A DNA stretch of 64,000 bases. Source: Chaunax sp. Z400 (taxonomy: Eukaryota; Chordata; Actinopteri; Lophiiformes; Chaunacidae). The notes beneath the pieces are model-generated. The model saw only the letters and a list, made by a program, of their open reading frames with translations. It searched no databases and was not told where the DNA came from. Where the stretch lies: NCBI GenBank assembly GCA_037577475.1, contig CM075186.1, positions 5,703,501 to 5,767,500 of the forward strand, given 5' to 3'. Both the position numbers and the translations under genes were made by a program. This document shows positions 45,391 to 58,800 of the stretch, piece by piece; within the stretch, counting starts at the first letter, position 1; the number at the start of each line of letters is the position of its first letter.

Positions 45391-46886
45391 AAAATAAAAA
45401 AGTAAATGTGACAATGGTGTGAATCATAGCAGCAAAGTCAACAAACCCATGATGGAATCTGCATAAATCCAGCTAATATGTAAGTAATTAAGTAATTCTA
45501 CTTAGTGTTGTGTTGTTGAGCACTTTAGAATGCACAGCTACAAGCAATGCATTTTAACTTAACTAACGTACCTGTGTCTTATGTGTGAGTTATCCTATGT
45601 GTGCTACTCTACGTGCCTTTTATGAATATTATGAAGAAATATAGTATATGATAATCTAACTCTTTACTTGCACCAAAATATTTTTTTACATTGTGTTATG
45701 ACTGTGTGTAATTAAAGGTGAAATAATGGAGTATTTCTTCCAACACTGTTTGCCAGATTTTTAAAATTGGCATACATCTGTTGAACCATACATAAGTACT
45801 ACTGTCTGTACATTTATTACACTTGTCAAATAAAGTAACTTTTACTCCAACAATGTGTCTGTATTAGTCCTAATTACTGTCATCAAAGGTGAAAGGAGAC
45901 ATGTAGGAGCCCTGAGGGAATATTGCTTCTCAGATCCGGGAACAATCTGGATAAATTACTGCTGTTATGAGTTTATTGAAACCATTAATGAAAGTACTCC
46001 AAATGATGCTTTTCTCTTTCCCTACAAGTAAGGTTGTTAGTTGTCAACTTCGGTAGTTGCAATAGGACATTCACACTAAATAAATTGATCAAGTGAAGAT
46101 AAATTGGAAATATTTATTTAGCCAATTAAGTAAAATAAATCTACAAAAGCAAAGCTGATGAAACAGTTGTAACATTTGCTTTAAAGCTTGAATTTCTGGC
46201 TTCAGGCAACACTGGTGAAATTGGGAAGTTGCCTGCTATTATCACTTTTTCATATTCATCTTTATTCTGAAGAGTTTATCATTTAAAAAAATACACAAAC
46301 GAGAAGAGTCTACTTTCAAGCTTGATGGAGCTGCTCCATTCATGTGTGAGGCTGACTTTGTGATCCTGAACATGTGTTTTTAAGGATTTCTCTCCAGAGT
46401 GCTTCATTCTGTGGGAAAACTGGAACCCTGATCCTTGAAAATCTTCATACAGATCCAAAACCTGTTGCTTGATGGAAGGAGGCTAAAACACACTTGATTT
46501 TGATCAAATAGTAACAGTGATACTGTTTATTACTACTGTTAATTACAATTGTTTGAAGAATTCAAAAGCTATTCATGAGGCTTTTTATGAGGTTAAAAGT
46601 TAAGCACCACTAATTGAAATCTCGTGAGATAAAATATGTAGTTTCAAAGATTTTCAGACTTCTTCTGTTTACTTGGTTGGTTTTTGCTCATTTTTTGAAA
46701 TGCCAGTAAAGTATTCCTACTTAAGTCTGTGAGTAAATGTTTGATCGTATACAAGAAAGTCAAACGAGTTACCAAACTGAAAATACCATAATCAATGAAA
46801 TCATGATTGGAAAATGAGACAGTCAAAATCAGCATAATATACCACAAAAACACAATTCACAAACATATATGTGGACATAGTTTGTA

Positions 46887-46892
46887 TTTATT
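46887..46892 (-). terminator. Candidate distal ptpn9 poly(A) signal
   Basis: AATAAA on the minus strand, the farthest of several candidates, 2.8 kb past the stop codon. Confidence 0.25.
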
Positions 46893-47880
46893 ACAGTATA
46901 GCTTGATTCAATAGTCATAGAAATGATAAAGTAATAGGTTATAATAAAACAAATAAAAAATTAATGCAGGTAACTGTATATCCTGGGTAATCATATGAAA
47001 ACAGTTGTTGAATACAATAGAAAAATAAAATAGGGAACATTTTGCGTCATTGAAAGGAAAAATAATTCTAAAATCAGAGTGCATGACGATGGCAGACTTA
47101 AGAATGCTTCACTACAAGCAAATTCAATATGAATTCTGTAGTAAAGAACACATTTCGTTTCCACCCGGCAACAACATAATGCAACGTATGACACAGACAC
47201 TTTGTACAGGTACTATAATAAAGGCAAGACACTGGGACCAGATGAGAGCACTGATTACAACCACAGTCTGTAGAACTTTAACACAATAATAATGAAAATA
47301 TACCTCAATCTAAATTTATGACTCTCCCAAGGACTTAATAGGGTGTGGGCACAGATTTGTGCGTTCTTAATCAATTATTGAGTCATTCATTTCCATTTTC
47401 CCTGTAAAATCCTCTATTTATTCCAATAAAGCTCTACGCAGATGTTTACAGCAAGGCCAAAATGTTACTAATGTTTTATATTGAAGCATCACCAAGTTAT
47501 CCCAGTGTCGCATGTAGACCTAGAGAATTGAGTTTTATTTATCATCCCATCCTATTCCCATGTTGACAGATCTGAGCACACTGGGAATCTTTTTTTAAAA
47601 AGTGCTAAGACAAGATTTGTGGAAAAAAAATTCAAATCAAAACAAACAAAAGTATTGCACTACTCATGAGGTCTTAACTGATGACTTCCACCGATGTACA
47701 CTTTTGATATATCATAGTCACTGCAGACTGCTCTATATGTGCACTTAGCAATACATTCCCACAACCACTAAAGCATGACGCCGCTGCTAGCAGGCAAGGG
47801 CCGCACTGGAGGAGGAATTTGACAGCAATTTAATGAGCGATCACAGAGGGGAGAATACAGCCTGGTGACTGTGGATGTGC

Positions 47881-47886
47881 TTTATT
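47881..47886 (-). terminator. Candidate proximal ptpn9 poly(A) signal
   Basis: AATAAA on the minus strand, 1.8 kb past the stop and the first such signal after the MITE. Confidence 0.3.
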
Positions 47887-48410
47887 TACTGCCGTTTAGG
47901 GGATATTTACGGAGGCCCAGGAGGATGCATCATCCAACCTGAAAGGAAAACAAACACTTCTTGGCAAAAGAACAACAGTAACAATTGGGCAGTTTCACCT
48001 GCTTGTGTTCGGTATGACACTCCTGAGACAATGCAGAACTAGCTCGTACCATCTTCGCGACATATACCACATGCTAAAAATGCGCCAGAGGCTGCAGTAT
48101 TTCCTGTACACAGGAGGCGTTACAAACTCACCTTAAACTAACGTTAGAGAAACCTTTTGCTGTAGCATGACAGTGGAGATCAAGCTCAGAATTCAGAAGA
48201 AAAATTGTGTAATTAGCATAATTTCAACCCCAAATTAAAATTATTGCAGTAACTTACATCTTGATTATGTCATTTGAAACTTTTTTCAAAATTAAATTTT
48301 GTTTCGTATTACACACCATTCATTCCTAAGTGGCCTTCATTTGGCTACAAAAGTGTCGGATCTTTCCACAGCAGTTGTTTGGTACATAATGGTTATTCTC
48401 ACTTTAGATT

Positions 48411-49172
48411 TTAAAGGAACAGTTCACCTGACAATTCAGCCAATTATCCACTAAACTCATTTCAATAAAATATTTCTTAGTTCAGAAAAAGTTTCTGAAG
48501 CCTCACAGTAAAATAGCGGCGCAGAATTCTCCTAAACAACTGAAGAGGATGGGGACTTGTTTCAAAACAACAGAAAACAAACATAAAATGACTCCATACA
48601 GCTTGTTCGGTGTAATCCAAGTCTCCAGAAGCCCTGAGATCCCAGATTGATTTTAAAAGATGTTATTGGACTCCACTCCACCTCGTCTGGGGTGAGCACA
48701 CAAGCTTGATTGAGAGCACAACTGTTGCAAGATGAGATCAACAAGATCTCACAATCTCTGCATATCTCAGTGTTTCAGAGATTACATTTTAGTTAATTTG
48801 TATGAGCACTGAGGTCACTGTTGATCTTGTGTTGTGGCGCATGTACACGCGTTAGAACTTGTGCATCTTCAGACGGTGATGCTTTTAGCTCAGAGGCTAC
48901 AGTGAAGGTTAAAAGGGTGTAAATAATGTTTGGGAAAACAAATGAGATCTCTGGGCTTCTAGAAACGTGGATTACACTATATGAAGTATACGGGGTCATT
49001 TTATGCTCAGTTTTTTAATGTTTTAAAATGTCATCATCTTAAGTTGTTCAAGAGAATGCTGCAATGCTGCTGTGAAGCTACAGAAAGGTGTTGTGAACTA
49101 AGAAACTTTCCATCAGCGTGGCAGTGAGTGGATAATGACTGGATTTTCCTTTTTGGCTAAACTGCTCATTTA
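48411..49172. mobile_element. TTAA-flanked foldback MITE, copy A
   Basis: Starts TTAAAGGAACAGTTCACC and ends GCTAAACTGCTCATTTAA, which is the inverted version with mismatches, so TTAA lies at both ends. Inner blocks on the left (TTCTCCTAAACAACTGAAGA, GGGGACTTGTTTCAAAAC) recur inverted on the right side of copy B, suggesting long imperfect inverted repeats. No transposase frame. Confidence 0.75.
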
Positions 49173-49689
49173 AGGATAATTGGACTGAAATTGCAGTCAA
49201 AAGTATAGTATTTTTCAGTTTTGCCAACTTTAATGGAGTTTTAACTGATGTGGCTACTGATTGGATTTTTAATTTGGGGTGAACTTCAGGTCCCATAAAC
49301 CATTGACTTAAAGTGTCAGATAAACAAAAGGTTAATGAACATTTGATCAATCACTTCACCCAATGTGCCTGACCACAGAGCACAAAACTGCACAACATAA
49401 GAACAGTTTGTTCACGCTACCACACACTGTCTGAGATATGTTCAGCAAGAAACAACATGTGTCACATCGTTGGTAGTGAGAATATAATCATATCTGAACA
49501 CTAAAGCCAGAACTTAAGCCTTTTCTTGTCACCGTCTCGTCCTGGTCTGGCTTGCGAATGAAAAAATGGTTTCAAAAGACATCATCTGAGAGGAAGTTAA
49601 TGGTCCTGGACTCACTAATTGGTCATACAACGCGTATTGGGGTTAACAGATTGACGGTACAAATCTCAGGGCTCATGGGCTGGTTTGGT

Positions 49690-49880
49690 TCACTGATTGG
49701 ATGGGAGCAGGCCTTGCCTTTGGGCGTGCTCCAAAATGGCATTGTAGCAGAAGTAGTACTGGTCCGGCGTTTGAATGCTGAAGGCCCTCTGTGTCCTCAT
49801 GCGTCGCACCGTCTGGCATACATTAAGTGAGCCTACATCCTGTAGCTGGGACAGACAGATGTCCAGGGCACAGAAGGTAC
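49690..49880 (-). CDS. ptpn9: ptpn9 last coding exon
   Basis: Residues 497-559 of the visible part and TGA. Completes the P-loop Gly, then TFCALDICLSQLQDVGSLNV, MRTQRAFSIQTPDQYYFCY, ending QGLLPSNQ. It lacks roughly ten residues found at the end of human PTPN9. Confidence 0.94.
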
Positions 49881-52800
49881 CTGCCAACAACAAGGCGTTT
49901 AACAGGGACACTTAGAAAAAGGATTATTGACAATGAAGCACTAATGCTAATCTTAAAATTGACACTTTTTGGTTATAAAGTTGGTGTAAGCCTTTACTTT
50001 CTTATCCACTCTTTGTTAACCACAATACCTGACCAGTGATGCACATAATATAACTTCCAATCTGCGTGTCAAACATATTTCCATCTTTGAAATAGTGCAT
50101 TTTACAAAAAGAATCCTTTACTGTAATGATCTCACCTGTTCTCCCAATCCCTGCACTGCAGTGGACCACCATTGGGGGTCCCTGTGGGTGGCCTGTCCAC
50201 TGAAGTCCCAGAGTCTTCACCATTTTCCTCTGTTGTCTCTTCACAGCTCCCAGGAAGTCAATCAGAGTGACAGCTGAGGTGGGAACGCCGTAGTCGGGCC
50301 AGCTGAGGTACTGGAAATGACTCACTTGTCTCTGTTCACATGTCTGGAAGATGAAAGATGCTTTTAGTTACAAGCTTGTTTTACATTTCTTGCAACTTTG
50401 AAATTGCATTCTGCTCTTGAATCACAGCTTGACGGCACCGTTAAAGGAATTTCTATTCAGTATATCACATGATTGTTTGTTTCAGTAGATTAGGGCTAGT
50501 GAATAGAAATGACAGGGTTTTTAAAATTATGCGTTTCCACTGTTGCTCAGTATATATATGGCTGAGAGTCTGCTCAGGTGTTTTATTTTGAAAATTTAAT
50601 ACATTCTATAAGCTTTCCCTGTGTCTGGCTTCCTGCCTGGCTCGATCAAGTCTGTGTAGCTTGACACTGCTTTCGTCAAATACAGACTAGCTGTGTATTT
50701 TCCGTAAGCAGAACAGAGCTTCCTCTTGGTCACGGAGAGCCTGGTGGAATCACAAACGTTGCACAGACAGGCTGCGATCAAGCAGTACTGACCTGACCTG
50801 ACCCAGATCAACAGAGGAAAATGGCTCTCACTGTGGATATTTGTTGGCCTGATTTGACTCTACTATACTTGTATATCCCTCATGTGCTTTTATTCATTGT
50901 CTTCAGGTTGTTTGTTGACAAACTGAATATTGTTGCTACATGAAAAACTTCCCTGTTAATATTCGGCAACCCATTTTTGCTGTGATCCATGGCTGTACCT
51001 CAGTGTTGTGCAGTTCGAGGGTGGTATGGTTGTAGTGGGTGTGGTGGTCGACTCTTTGGTTAACCACTGCCATATGGCCATAGACCTCCTGGCCCCCTTC
51101 ATCCAGAGGCCAATACTGTCCACACTTCCTCCGACTGCCCTCGTCTGTCCTGCAGCACAGAGAAATACTCGATTTATTTAAGTCACCAATCTAGTTCTTA
51201 CTAACCTTAAAAAAAAGATCAATCAACTATTATTACCTGGTTGTCATGACGATAACAAGCACATTTTGCTCCCAGACCATTCTCCAGAAATCACCGTAGG
51301 TCCTCTCTAGTGGTCCTACTCAGTTAAAAAAGAGATTCAAAGTACATTAAAATGACATCAGTTCAACCAGCCATCAGTGTAATGAGACATATTCACTTGT
51401 ATTGTAGCCTCATGAGCTACACATGGACTAAACTAACTGCTATTCATTTAATGCAAACAATTCTTTAATTACAAGATTGATCTCAGTGCATTTTGTTGTA
51501 TGCATATCCAGTACTTGTACACTAACACTGGTGTACCACAAGGTTTGGTGCTTGGTTCACTGCTATCGACCATTTCTTTGGTCAAAGGTACATTTTACCC
51601 AGAAATAAAAATGCAGTCATTATCTTTTCACTACTATGCTGCTGGAAAGGTAAGTGAAGTTTCCCTGGTCCACAAAATATTTCTGGAGCTTTGCAGTGAC
51701 ACAGCATTGCAGAATCTTCCTCAACAAGTGAGGAGGTTGAAAAAACAACTGAAAAAACCCTGAATTTAATGGCTCCGTACATCTTGTATGATTTCATTAT
51801 TTTTTGAAGAGACGTTCTTTACACCACTTTTAAAGTTGACACTGACATGTAGCCGCTAAGCTAAAATCATTAGTGCACACCCTGCCTGAGGTTGGGTCTA
51901 CAGGCCTGAACTCGCGTGCATGCACTGCTAGACGAAGTCAACTTCAGCAGAGCTCTCTCTCTCTCTGCTGTGTGTACACAAGCCTGCAGGTCGCAGGTAA
52001 ACAAATAAGTGTTTGGGGTCACAGCTTGTTGTTGATCTCGTAAAGTGGCCAATGTATGCACGTTTGAGCTTGTGGAAATACTTCAGACACTTTTAGGTTA
52101 ACTACACCAAATCATTTTGGGATTTCCGGAGACTTGGATGACACCGGACGAGCTGCATGGAGCAAAATAATTTTTTAAAAAGCTTTTTCCATTTTAAAAC
52201 AAGTCCCCATCTTTTTCACTTCTTTAGGAGAATGCTGATACACTATTTTCCTGTGAAGCTCTAGAAATCTTTTCTGGATTAAGAAACTTCATTCGACTTT
52301 CTGTGTGGGGTGTGGGGGTGATTGCATAATGACTGAATTTTCATTTTTGTGTGAACTTTTCCTTTAAAGCTTGTGTGAATGCATCCGTTTTCAGGAGCTT
52401 TTTTGCATAATGACCACAAAAGAGATTTGATAAATTTGTTCATTTGCAAATTTCCTTGGCAAAACATCCATGTAACCAGCCATGTATCCATCTATAAACA
52501 AAAATAATTATTTCAGCATCAGAGCGCATTAACTGCTGTAAAAATATGTGACAGCTGTCATACCTTGAGTACCAATGTATGCACTCCTCTGTTTGTAGCC
52601 ATCCATGAAGCTTGCATTGATGTAGTCTGATCTCTGTGGCAACAATAAAGTTTTTATAAAGATGGCAGTAAAGCCACTAAACGGTGACTATTTTCTTCTG
52701 ATATGAATGACATGTGTAATATCTTAAAATGGACCGACCTCGTTCCTTCTGGCTTTCAAACGAACTCTTGTTTGATCAAGGCACAACACATCTCCATAGC

Positions 52801-55800
52801 GATTCTTCTCCTGATTGTAGACTGCTCTGTAGACAAATTATAGCAAAATTTACCAATGAGACTTACTGCCAATGACAATCTACAAATGGCCAGCCTAATG
52901 TCCGAGGTTTTTCTGCAAATTGTAATTCCCAAATGCACATATTCAAATTGCTTGTTTTAATACGCCGATCAACAAAGCTGGATGTTAAAACCTCACATTC
53001 CTCTGATCAGGAGGAAGAACTCAGGATACAAGCTGTGAAACCACAGGCCAGTGAGCATCACCACTCTCAAGGCTCGTTTCCACATCAGCTTTTTTCCAGC
53101 CGCTGTCAGACTAGTTGCCCAAGACCTCACCTCAAAACATGCACACACCCAATGGACAGTGGGCACATCGTCTCAGAGTCTCCAGATCTATTAGTTTGAA
53201 AATGCCTGTATATGTCTGCTGCAGTAAACTCACTGTGCACAGAGAAAGGTTCCAGGCGGCGGTTCTTTGCGGAGCTCCTCGTACTCTTGATGAATGCCTG
53301 AGCGCTGAAGCCTGCCAAGGTGTGTCAGCAGCTCCTGTGGGCGCATGGACTCCGGTCCGGGGATGTGAATGGAACCATCTTCCAGCGGGATTCCCACCAG
53401 CTCGTCCACTGGGTCCACCCGGCCGTTCTGTCCCGCCAGTAGCTGCTGGTTCCAGCTGTATGAGTCCAGAGGCAGCAGGCCGCCCAGGTGCTGGGGGAGA
53501 CAGTCTCTGGGGAGGTGTTGGCGCAGCTCAGCCATTTTCACCATCTGAACCTGGAGTCGGAAAAGAAAGGCATTGAAAGGATTATCAAATATGATGTGTA
53601 GTTCACATGGTAAAAGGTTCCGTCAATTCTGGTATCATTTGGTTCATTGCTGCCCACTGAATATGTTTTTCCATATTTATGTCAAACAGTATTTGGTTTT
53701 TTTATGCTGGATTGCACGAATACTCTGAAACACAGTTAACATTAGCATCAGGAGTCTCTGTGGGAATCCAGTCTAATGAAATTCTTCAGAGATAGTAATG
53801 TGGCCAGGGGATCGACCCTGGTACTTCAAGCATTAACATTGCAGGGACATATGAGGCAGCAGGGTGGATTAGTGGTTAGAGACGGATCCCCTAATCAAAT
53901 GATCGCTTTCAGCAATCAATGACACCAAATTGCCTCCTGACTCATCATATAAGCTCCAGAAAAAACAAAACTAATATTTTAAAAACTCAAAAAAAACAAC
54001 TCAAAAAAAGGAAGAAAAAATAAAGCTCCTCTATTTACCCTCTCCCTAAGTTTCTCCTTGAGGAGCAGGCTGAGCAGATTGTAGGGCACTCGAAACCAAA
54101 CTGGAGCCCCGACAATCAACACCTTCTTCAGCCTGGCAGGGAACGCCCCCTGGTGGAGAGAGGACAGCACGACTTATAATAAACTGCAATTTGTACCACA
54201 GAGTAGACAATATAGACGACTGAATTTATTTCATTCTTCTAGTTTTGTTGAGTTTATCTTCAAAACCTGACTTGGATGATGTATTCACAGAAGCTCACTC
54301 TTCCATTTATCTTTTTTTTTCCTTCTTTTTTTTTTTTAAAGACAAGCATTCATAATTGTGCTTTCTCCACTTTATGTTATGCATGTATTCACTGAAATTA
54401 ATGAGCGCAACTACTCTCCTGCCAATTCTTGGATCAATAAGTTGCCACACATGCCACCGATGCTGATGTGTCTGTCGTATTGATCCCATATGATGTACTG
54501 CTGGATCCTTAAACAACAAATCACTTAGATGTAGGTATTGACAAACTTTGCACCACTCTTGAGTATTACAGAGCCACGGTGTATGGATTAAATAATTCAT
54601 ATGCTTGTCATCTCATTGGGCGAGCCATTCGTTTCACCAAATCAATGGGCACTAAATTCCTGAGAGACACAAACTGTTTTAATCAATCTGCTTCTTCACA
54701 GGATGGAGGACGTAACTAAACGGTATGCATTAACCTCGCCCTGGAAAGAGTGAATCATTCTCAAAAAACGTAAGAAAATGTAATCAATATATAGGAGTGT
54801 TGGTTTCTCAGGAGCATGAATATGTTGTTTGCCTGTTTTCAGCATTTACTGTACACACATGAAGACATATAGTGTCTACATGTAAAAAAAAAAGAACAAC
54901 ACAGCACTGTAATTGCAACCTTGAGCAGGTTGAGGATCTTCTTGCTCAGGTCCAGCTCAAAGTTTGTGTAGTTGGAGCCTGCCATGTCGTAGATGAACAC
55001 CAAGCCGTTCCTCTGGGTCTCAAAGCTGTGAACCAACAGAAGTTAAGACGTTTGTGTCAGTGTTTAGGATCTCTAAAGAAGCAGGTAGGCTGTTCGACAT
55101 ATTTACCCTGTTCCAATAGAAAAATGTCTATCATGTCATATTATACTCTATCCTGGGGTGACGGAGCCTTTTCGGTAGCTGCCCCCCCTCGCTCTGGAAC
55201 TCCCTACCCAAACACATAAGAGACTGCCCGGACCTTTCCTCATTCAAATCACTACTCAAGACTCATCTTTTTAGATCAGCATTTAATGTTTGACTACTGT
55301 GTGTGATATGACCTGTGATGTGATTCTGTCATTTGTTATTTGAGCTGTTTTTATTCATGTTTACCTTGTGATTCGATACCTGTTTTTAACATGTTGTTTT
55401 TCTCTTTCTACCTGTAAAGCGTCTTTGAGAGTCTTGAAAAGCGCTCTATAAATAAAATCTATTATCATTATTATTATTAAAAGTCTAACACTGACAAGAT
55501 AACAGTACATTCAAATTATCAAAGTTGTTTATATTTTTTTTTTATTGAAAATTTGCACAAAATGTTCTAAATGAAAGGAAAAAAGATCAAACATGATTAA
55601 GTACTTTTTATTTATCACATATATTCATTTGATTTAAAAAAAAATGTGATATGAACTTACCTATGTTGGGATATGAGAGTTTAGCTACATCTTAGGTCAG
55701 GTCAGGTAACAACTAATATAAATGGGTGATCAGGTAATATTCTAAAAACGATTCCAACAAATACTCTAGACTGTCTACCTAAAAATCAAACTGCTCACCT

Positions 55801-58800
55801 TTCCACGGCCCGATCCAGGAGGTAGAAGAGGGCCTGAAGCACCACATGGTTGCCTGTCTTGTTTGGGTGATGAAGTTTGGCCGTGTACAAGGCAATGGAG
55901 GCACCGGAAGGGTCTCGCACACTCTGGAATACAGAGAACTAACAGGTTATACCAGCATTCAACTTAGTGTGATCAGTCTACCTCCTTTTCACTAACCACT
56001 CACACTCCCTGTAATGAACCACTGACAATATGAACCCTCGGCTTCACAATTAAAAGGAAAATTGGCCCTCTGTAGAGGACATAACTCTGACAAAGCCGGA
56101 CAATCCTATACGTTTACCTTACCTAACTCATGTCCACAAAGTTTCATGGAAATTGGTTCAGTAGTTTTTGCATAGTTTGGGAAAAAGTCAAAATATCTAG
56201 CAATTTTAAAGAAAGTGGGAAATATTCCTGGATCCATTCCTTTATCCGAAATGATTGGGTCCTTTTCCTGGACCATCCTTCAACCAAGTTTTGGGGAAAT
56301 CCATCAAATATTTCTTGCATAATCCTGCCGACAAACCAACCAATCAACCCACATGGATGAAAAAACCTCCTCGGTAGAGATAATAAAAACAGGAGGAAAA
56401 GTACTTTATTTTTTAATCTGAAGGTTTTATTCTTATAGGTTTCATTTCTCATTTCTTGTTAGATGCATGAATTATGGCATCTGTGAAGAAAATGCTACCG
56501 AAGGATAGTGAGACATGTTTCTTTCAAAAGGAATAAAGAGGCCGTTTTGGCCACTTAAATGAGCTAACTGGGGCTTGTTTCGAGCCAAACTGAAGCTGTG
56601 CAAAAATGAAGGATGAACAACGTCCACACGGGGGCACTTCAGTTCATACGCCGCTTACTGAGCCAAAAAGGAGCAGGAAGAAAAAGATTCTTGTCAATAA
56701 TGACGCTGCAGGTCTTAAAGTTCTTTCACAGGGCATGATTTTATGTCAAACCTGATTAGGGTTAAAGCTGCTGACGTCAGCAGAACTGGAAGACACACAT
56801 CGCCGTCCACAGAACACCATCCTTTGTAAGCAAATGACCCGGTGTTCTCTGGCACGGGGGCTAAAAATACCTCAGACAGGATATGAAGCTGCTGCTGAGG
56901 CTGGAGAACTCAGACGTCATACAGGAGGATGTGCAGCATCAATGCCAATGTCGCACGTCAACGGGGGAGGAGGGGAGGAAATGCAGGAGAGTGTGTGTGT
57001 GTGTGTCTAGTGCATATGTGTGTGTTGGAAGGGGGGCAACTTTTACGGTTGTGATTTCAGCTGACAAAAGGCTAAATTTATCAGACACAGGATATCCACG
57101 TGGCACGTCAGTCACTTAATAACTTGAACCCCCAAAAGGGCCCTTAATTCCTGGAGAGCTGGCTTTCAGAACTTGTGCCAACTACACCTTATGGACAATA
57201 AAGAGTGAGCTCATTATATTAGCAAGGATCCTTAGAATTATCAGTTATTGACTGATCCTCAAACAACAATTCCAGGGAAAAAAAAACTTCCCCACACGAG
57301 GAAAAACATTCAAAAGTACATGGAGACTCTGGCTGTGGCCCTGAACCTAACCCTGCACCGAGTCCAACAGTCCCTTTCAGTTAAAGTAATCCAAATTAAA
57401 TTAATTATATTTAATTGAATTAATCCAAATTCAAATGATGCATAATGTAAGGTAAGAACATCTCTTCTCCAAAACTGGATGATTTCTTTCCTGCCACGTG
57501 CCCAACCCTTCTACCAGGTGTCATGAATATCTGTCAAGTATAGTTTTTATGAGGTCTTGTTAACAGACAAACCAACAGGTTAAAACATAACCTTCTTGGC
57601 GGAGACAACCAAACAATCTTAACATGTCGGAACAGGAAATGTGTTTGTTAGCTTTGTCAAAGTACACGTAGCATCATTCCATCAGAAAACACGGACCTGT
57701 AGTGAAGCTGAAAGCACAGATGCAGCATTTTACAACATTAATGCCACCAAAAAAAAGCAGATTATGGATTTTAAGATCAAATGTTCAAAGGTTAAGATGT
57801 TATTATGTTGGGTTTTTTTTGTTAACAAATGCCATGAAAATACCAAAACCAACGATGCCCATCTCAATACTGTCCGACTCCCCCACTATGCCATATAGCG
57901 CTCTGACCAAAGGCTGTGGGTTTCGACTGATCACAGGTCACAAGAATACAGTTTCAGTCTTCATAATGGCTCAGTAGCCTCCTAAAGAATAAGTGAGCGC
58001 TGTAGTTTGCAGAAAAAGCTACTCTCAAACAAGAGCAAATAATGCATTTGTTGGGGACTATTTTGAGCTGTGGATGTTTACGCATTTGGTGCTCTAATAA
58101 GGCGTTTTCACTTCTTTGGGACAAAGGAGCAAACAACGGCTTATCAGGCTTTACATACGAAAACAAATAGTTATAAAAGTTATTTATATAATATTGCCTG
58201 CTTTATCTTTTAACTGCTCTGTGAGATGACATCAGACTGTGCATTTCCATTTAAGGCATGCCAAATGTAGAGGACATTTATAGAGACTCTTACCAACACA
58301 GTGAATTTTCCGCTGAGCAGCTCTGAGCGCAGAGGTTCTTCCTGAGGCTGAAGTCTGACGATTCCTTCTTTAAGACGCGTTTCCTAAAGAAAACAGATCA
58401 CAGCAGGTGAAGCCGGGCTGTGGGGTGACTATAACAGGCTGTCAGCTTTAAGGTGAATTCCTTTCTGTGAACAATAGAGAATTACACGCCTGACTTTCCT
58501 GCCAGGAGGATCTCTCTCTCTGCAAGGTTTCCACCCTCCACCCCCCCTGGAAAAAGTATTCTCTCTCTCTCTCTCCTGCTGTATTTACTTTTTTTTGTTG
58601 TTGTTGCTGTTTTTAAAATAACATGAGCCCTTAACGTTTAGAGACATCTTACAGACAAACAAACAAATATGGGGTGAACACATAACTTCTTCCAACTCTT
58701 GTTGGTGGAGGTAAAAATATCAGAGACATTATCCTGGAGAGGAGCCACATTCTAAGGTCATGTAATATCAGACCTCTGCAGGTAGACTAAGACTCTCTGG

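Larger units (their letters stand above)
46880..49689 (-). other. ptpn9: Possible ptpn9 3' UTR and 3' flank
   Basis: Several minus-strand AATAAA signals (47886-47881, 47539-47534, 47422-47417, 46892-46887) lie downstream of the ptpn9 stop. A 762-bp MITE occupies 48411-49172. Which signal is used cannot be told from sequence. Confidence 0.35.

Noticed and set aside
52739..52810. Shorter version of the ptpn9 KNRYGDV exon starting after the AG at 52811
   Set aside because: It would break the frame with the preceding exon. The acceptor at 52827 restores it.
53115..53576. 153-codon + strand frame
   Set aside because: It is antisense to the largest ptpn9 exon, whose own frame matches PTPN9 and splices in phase.
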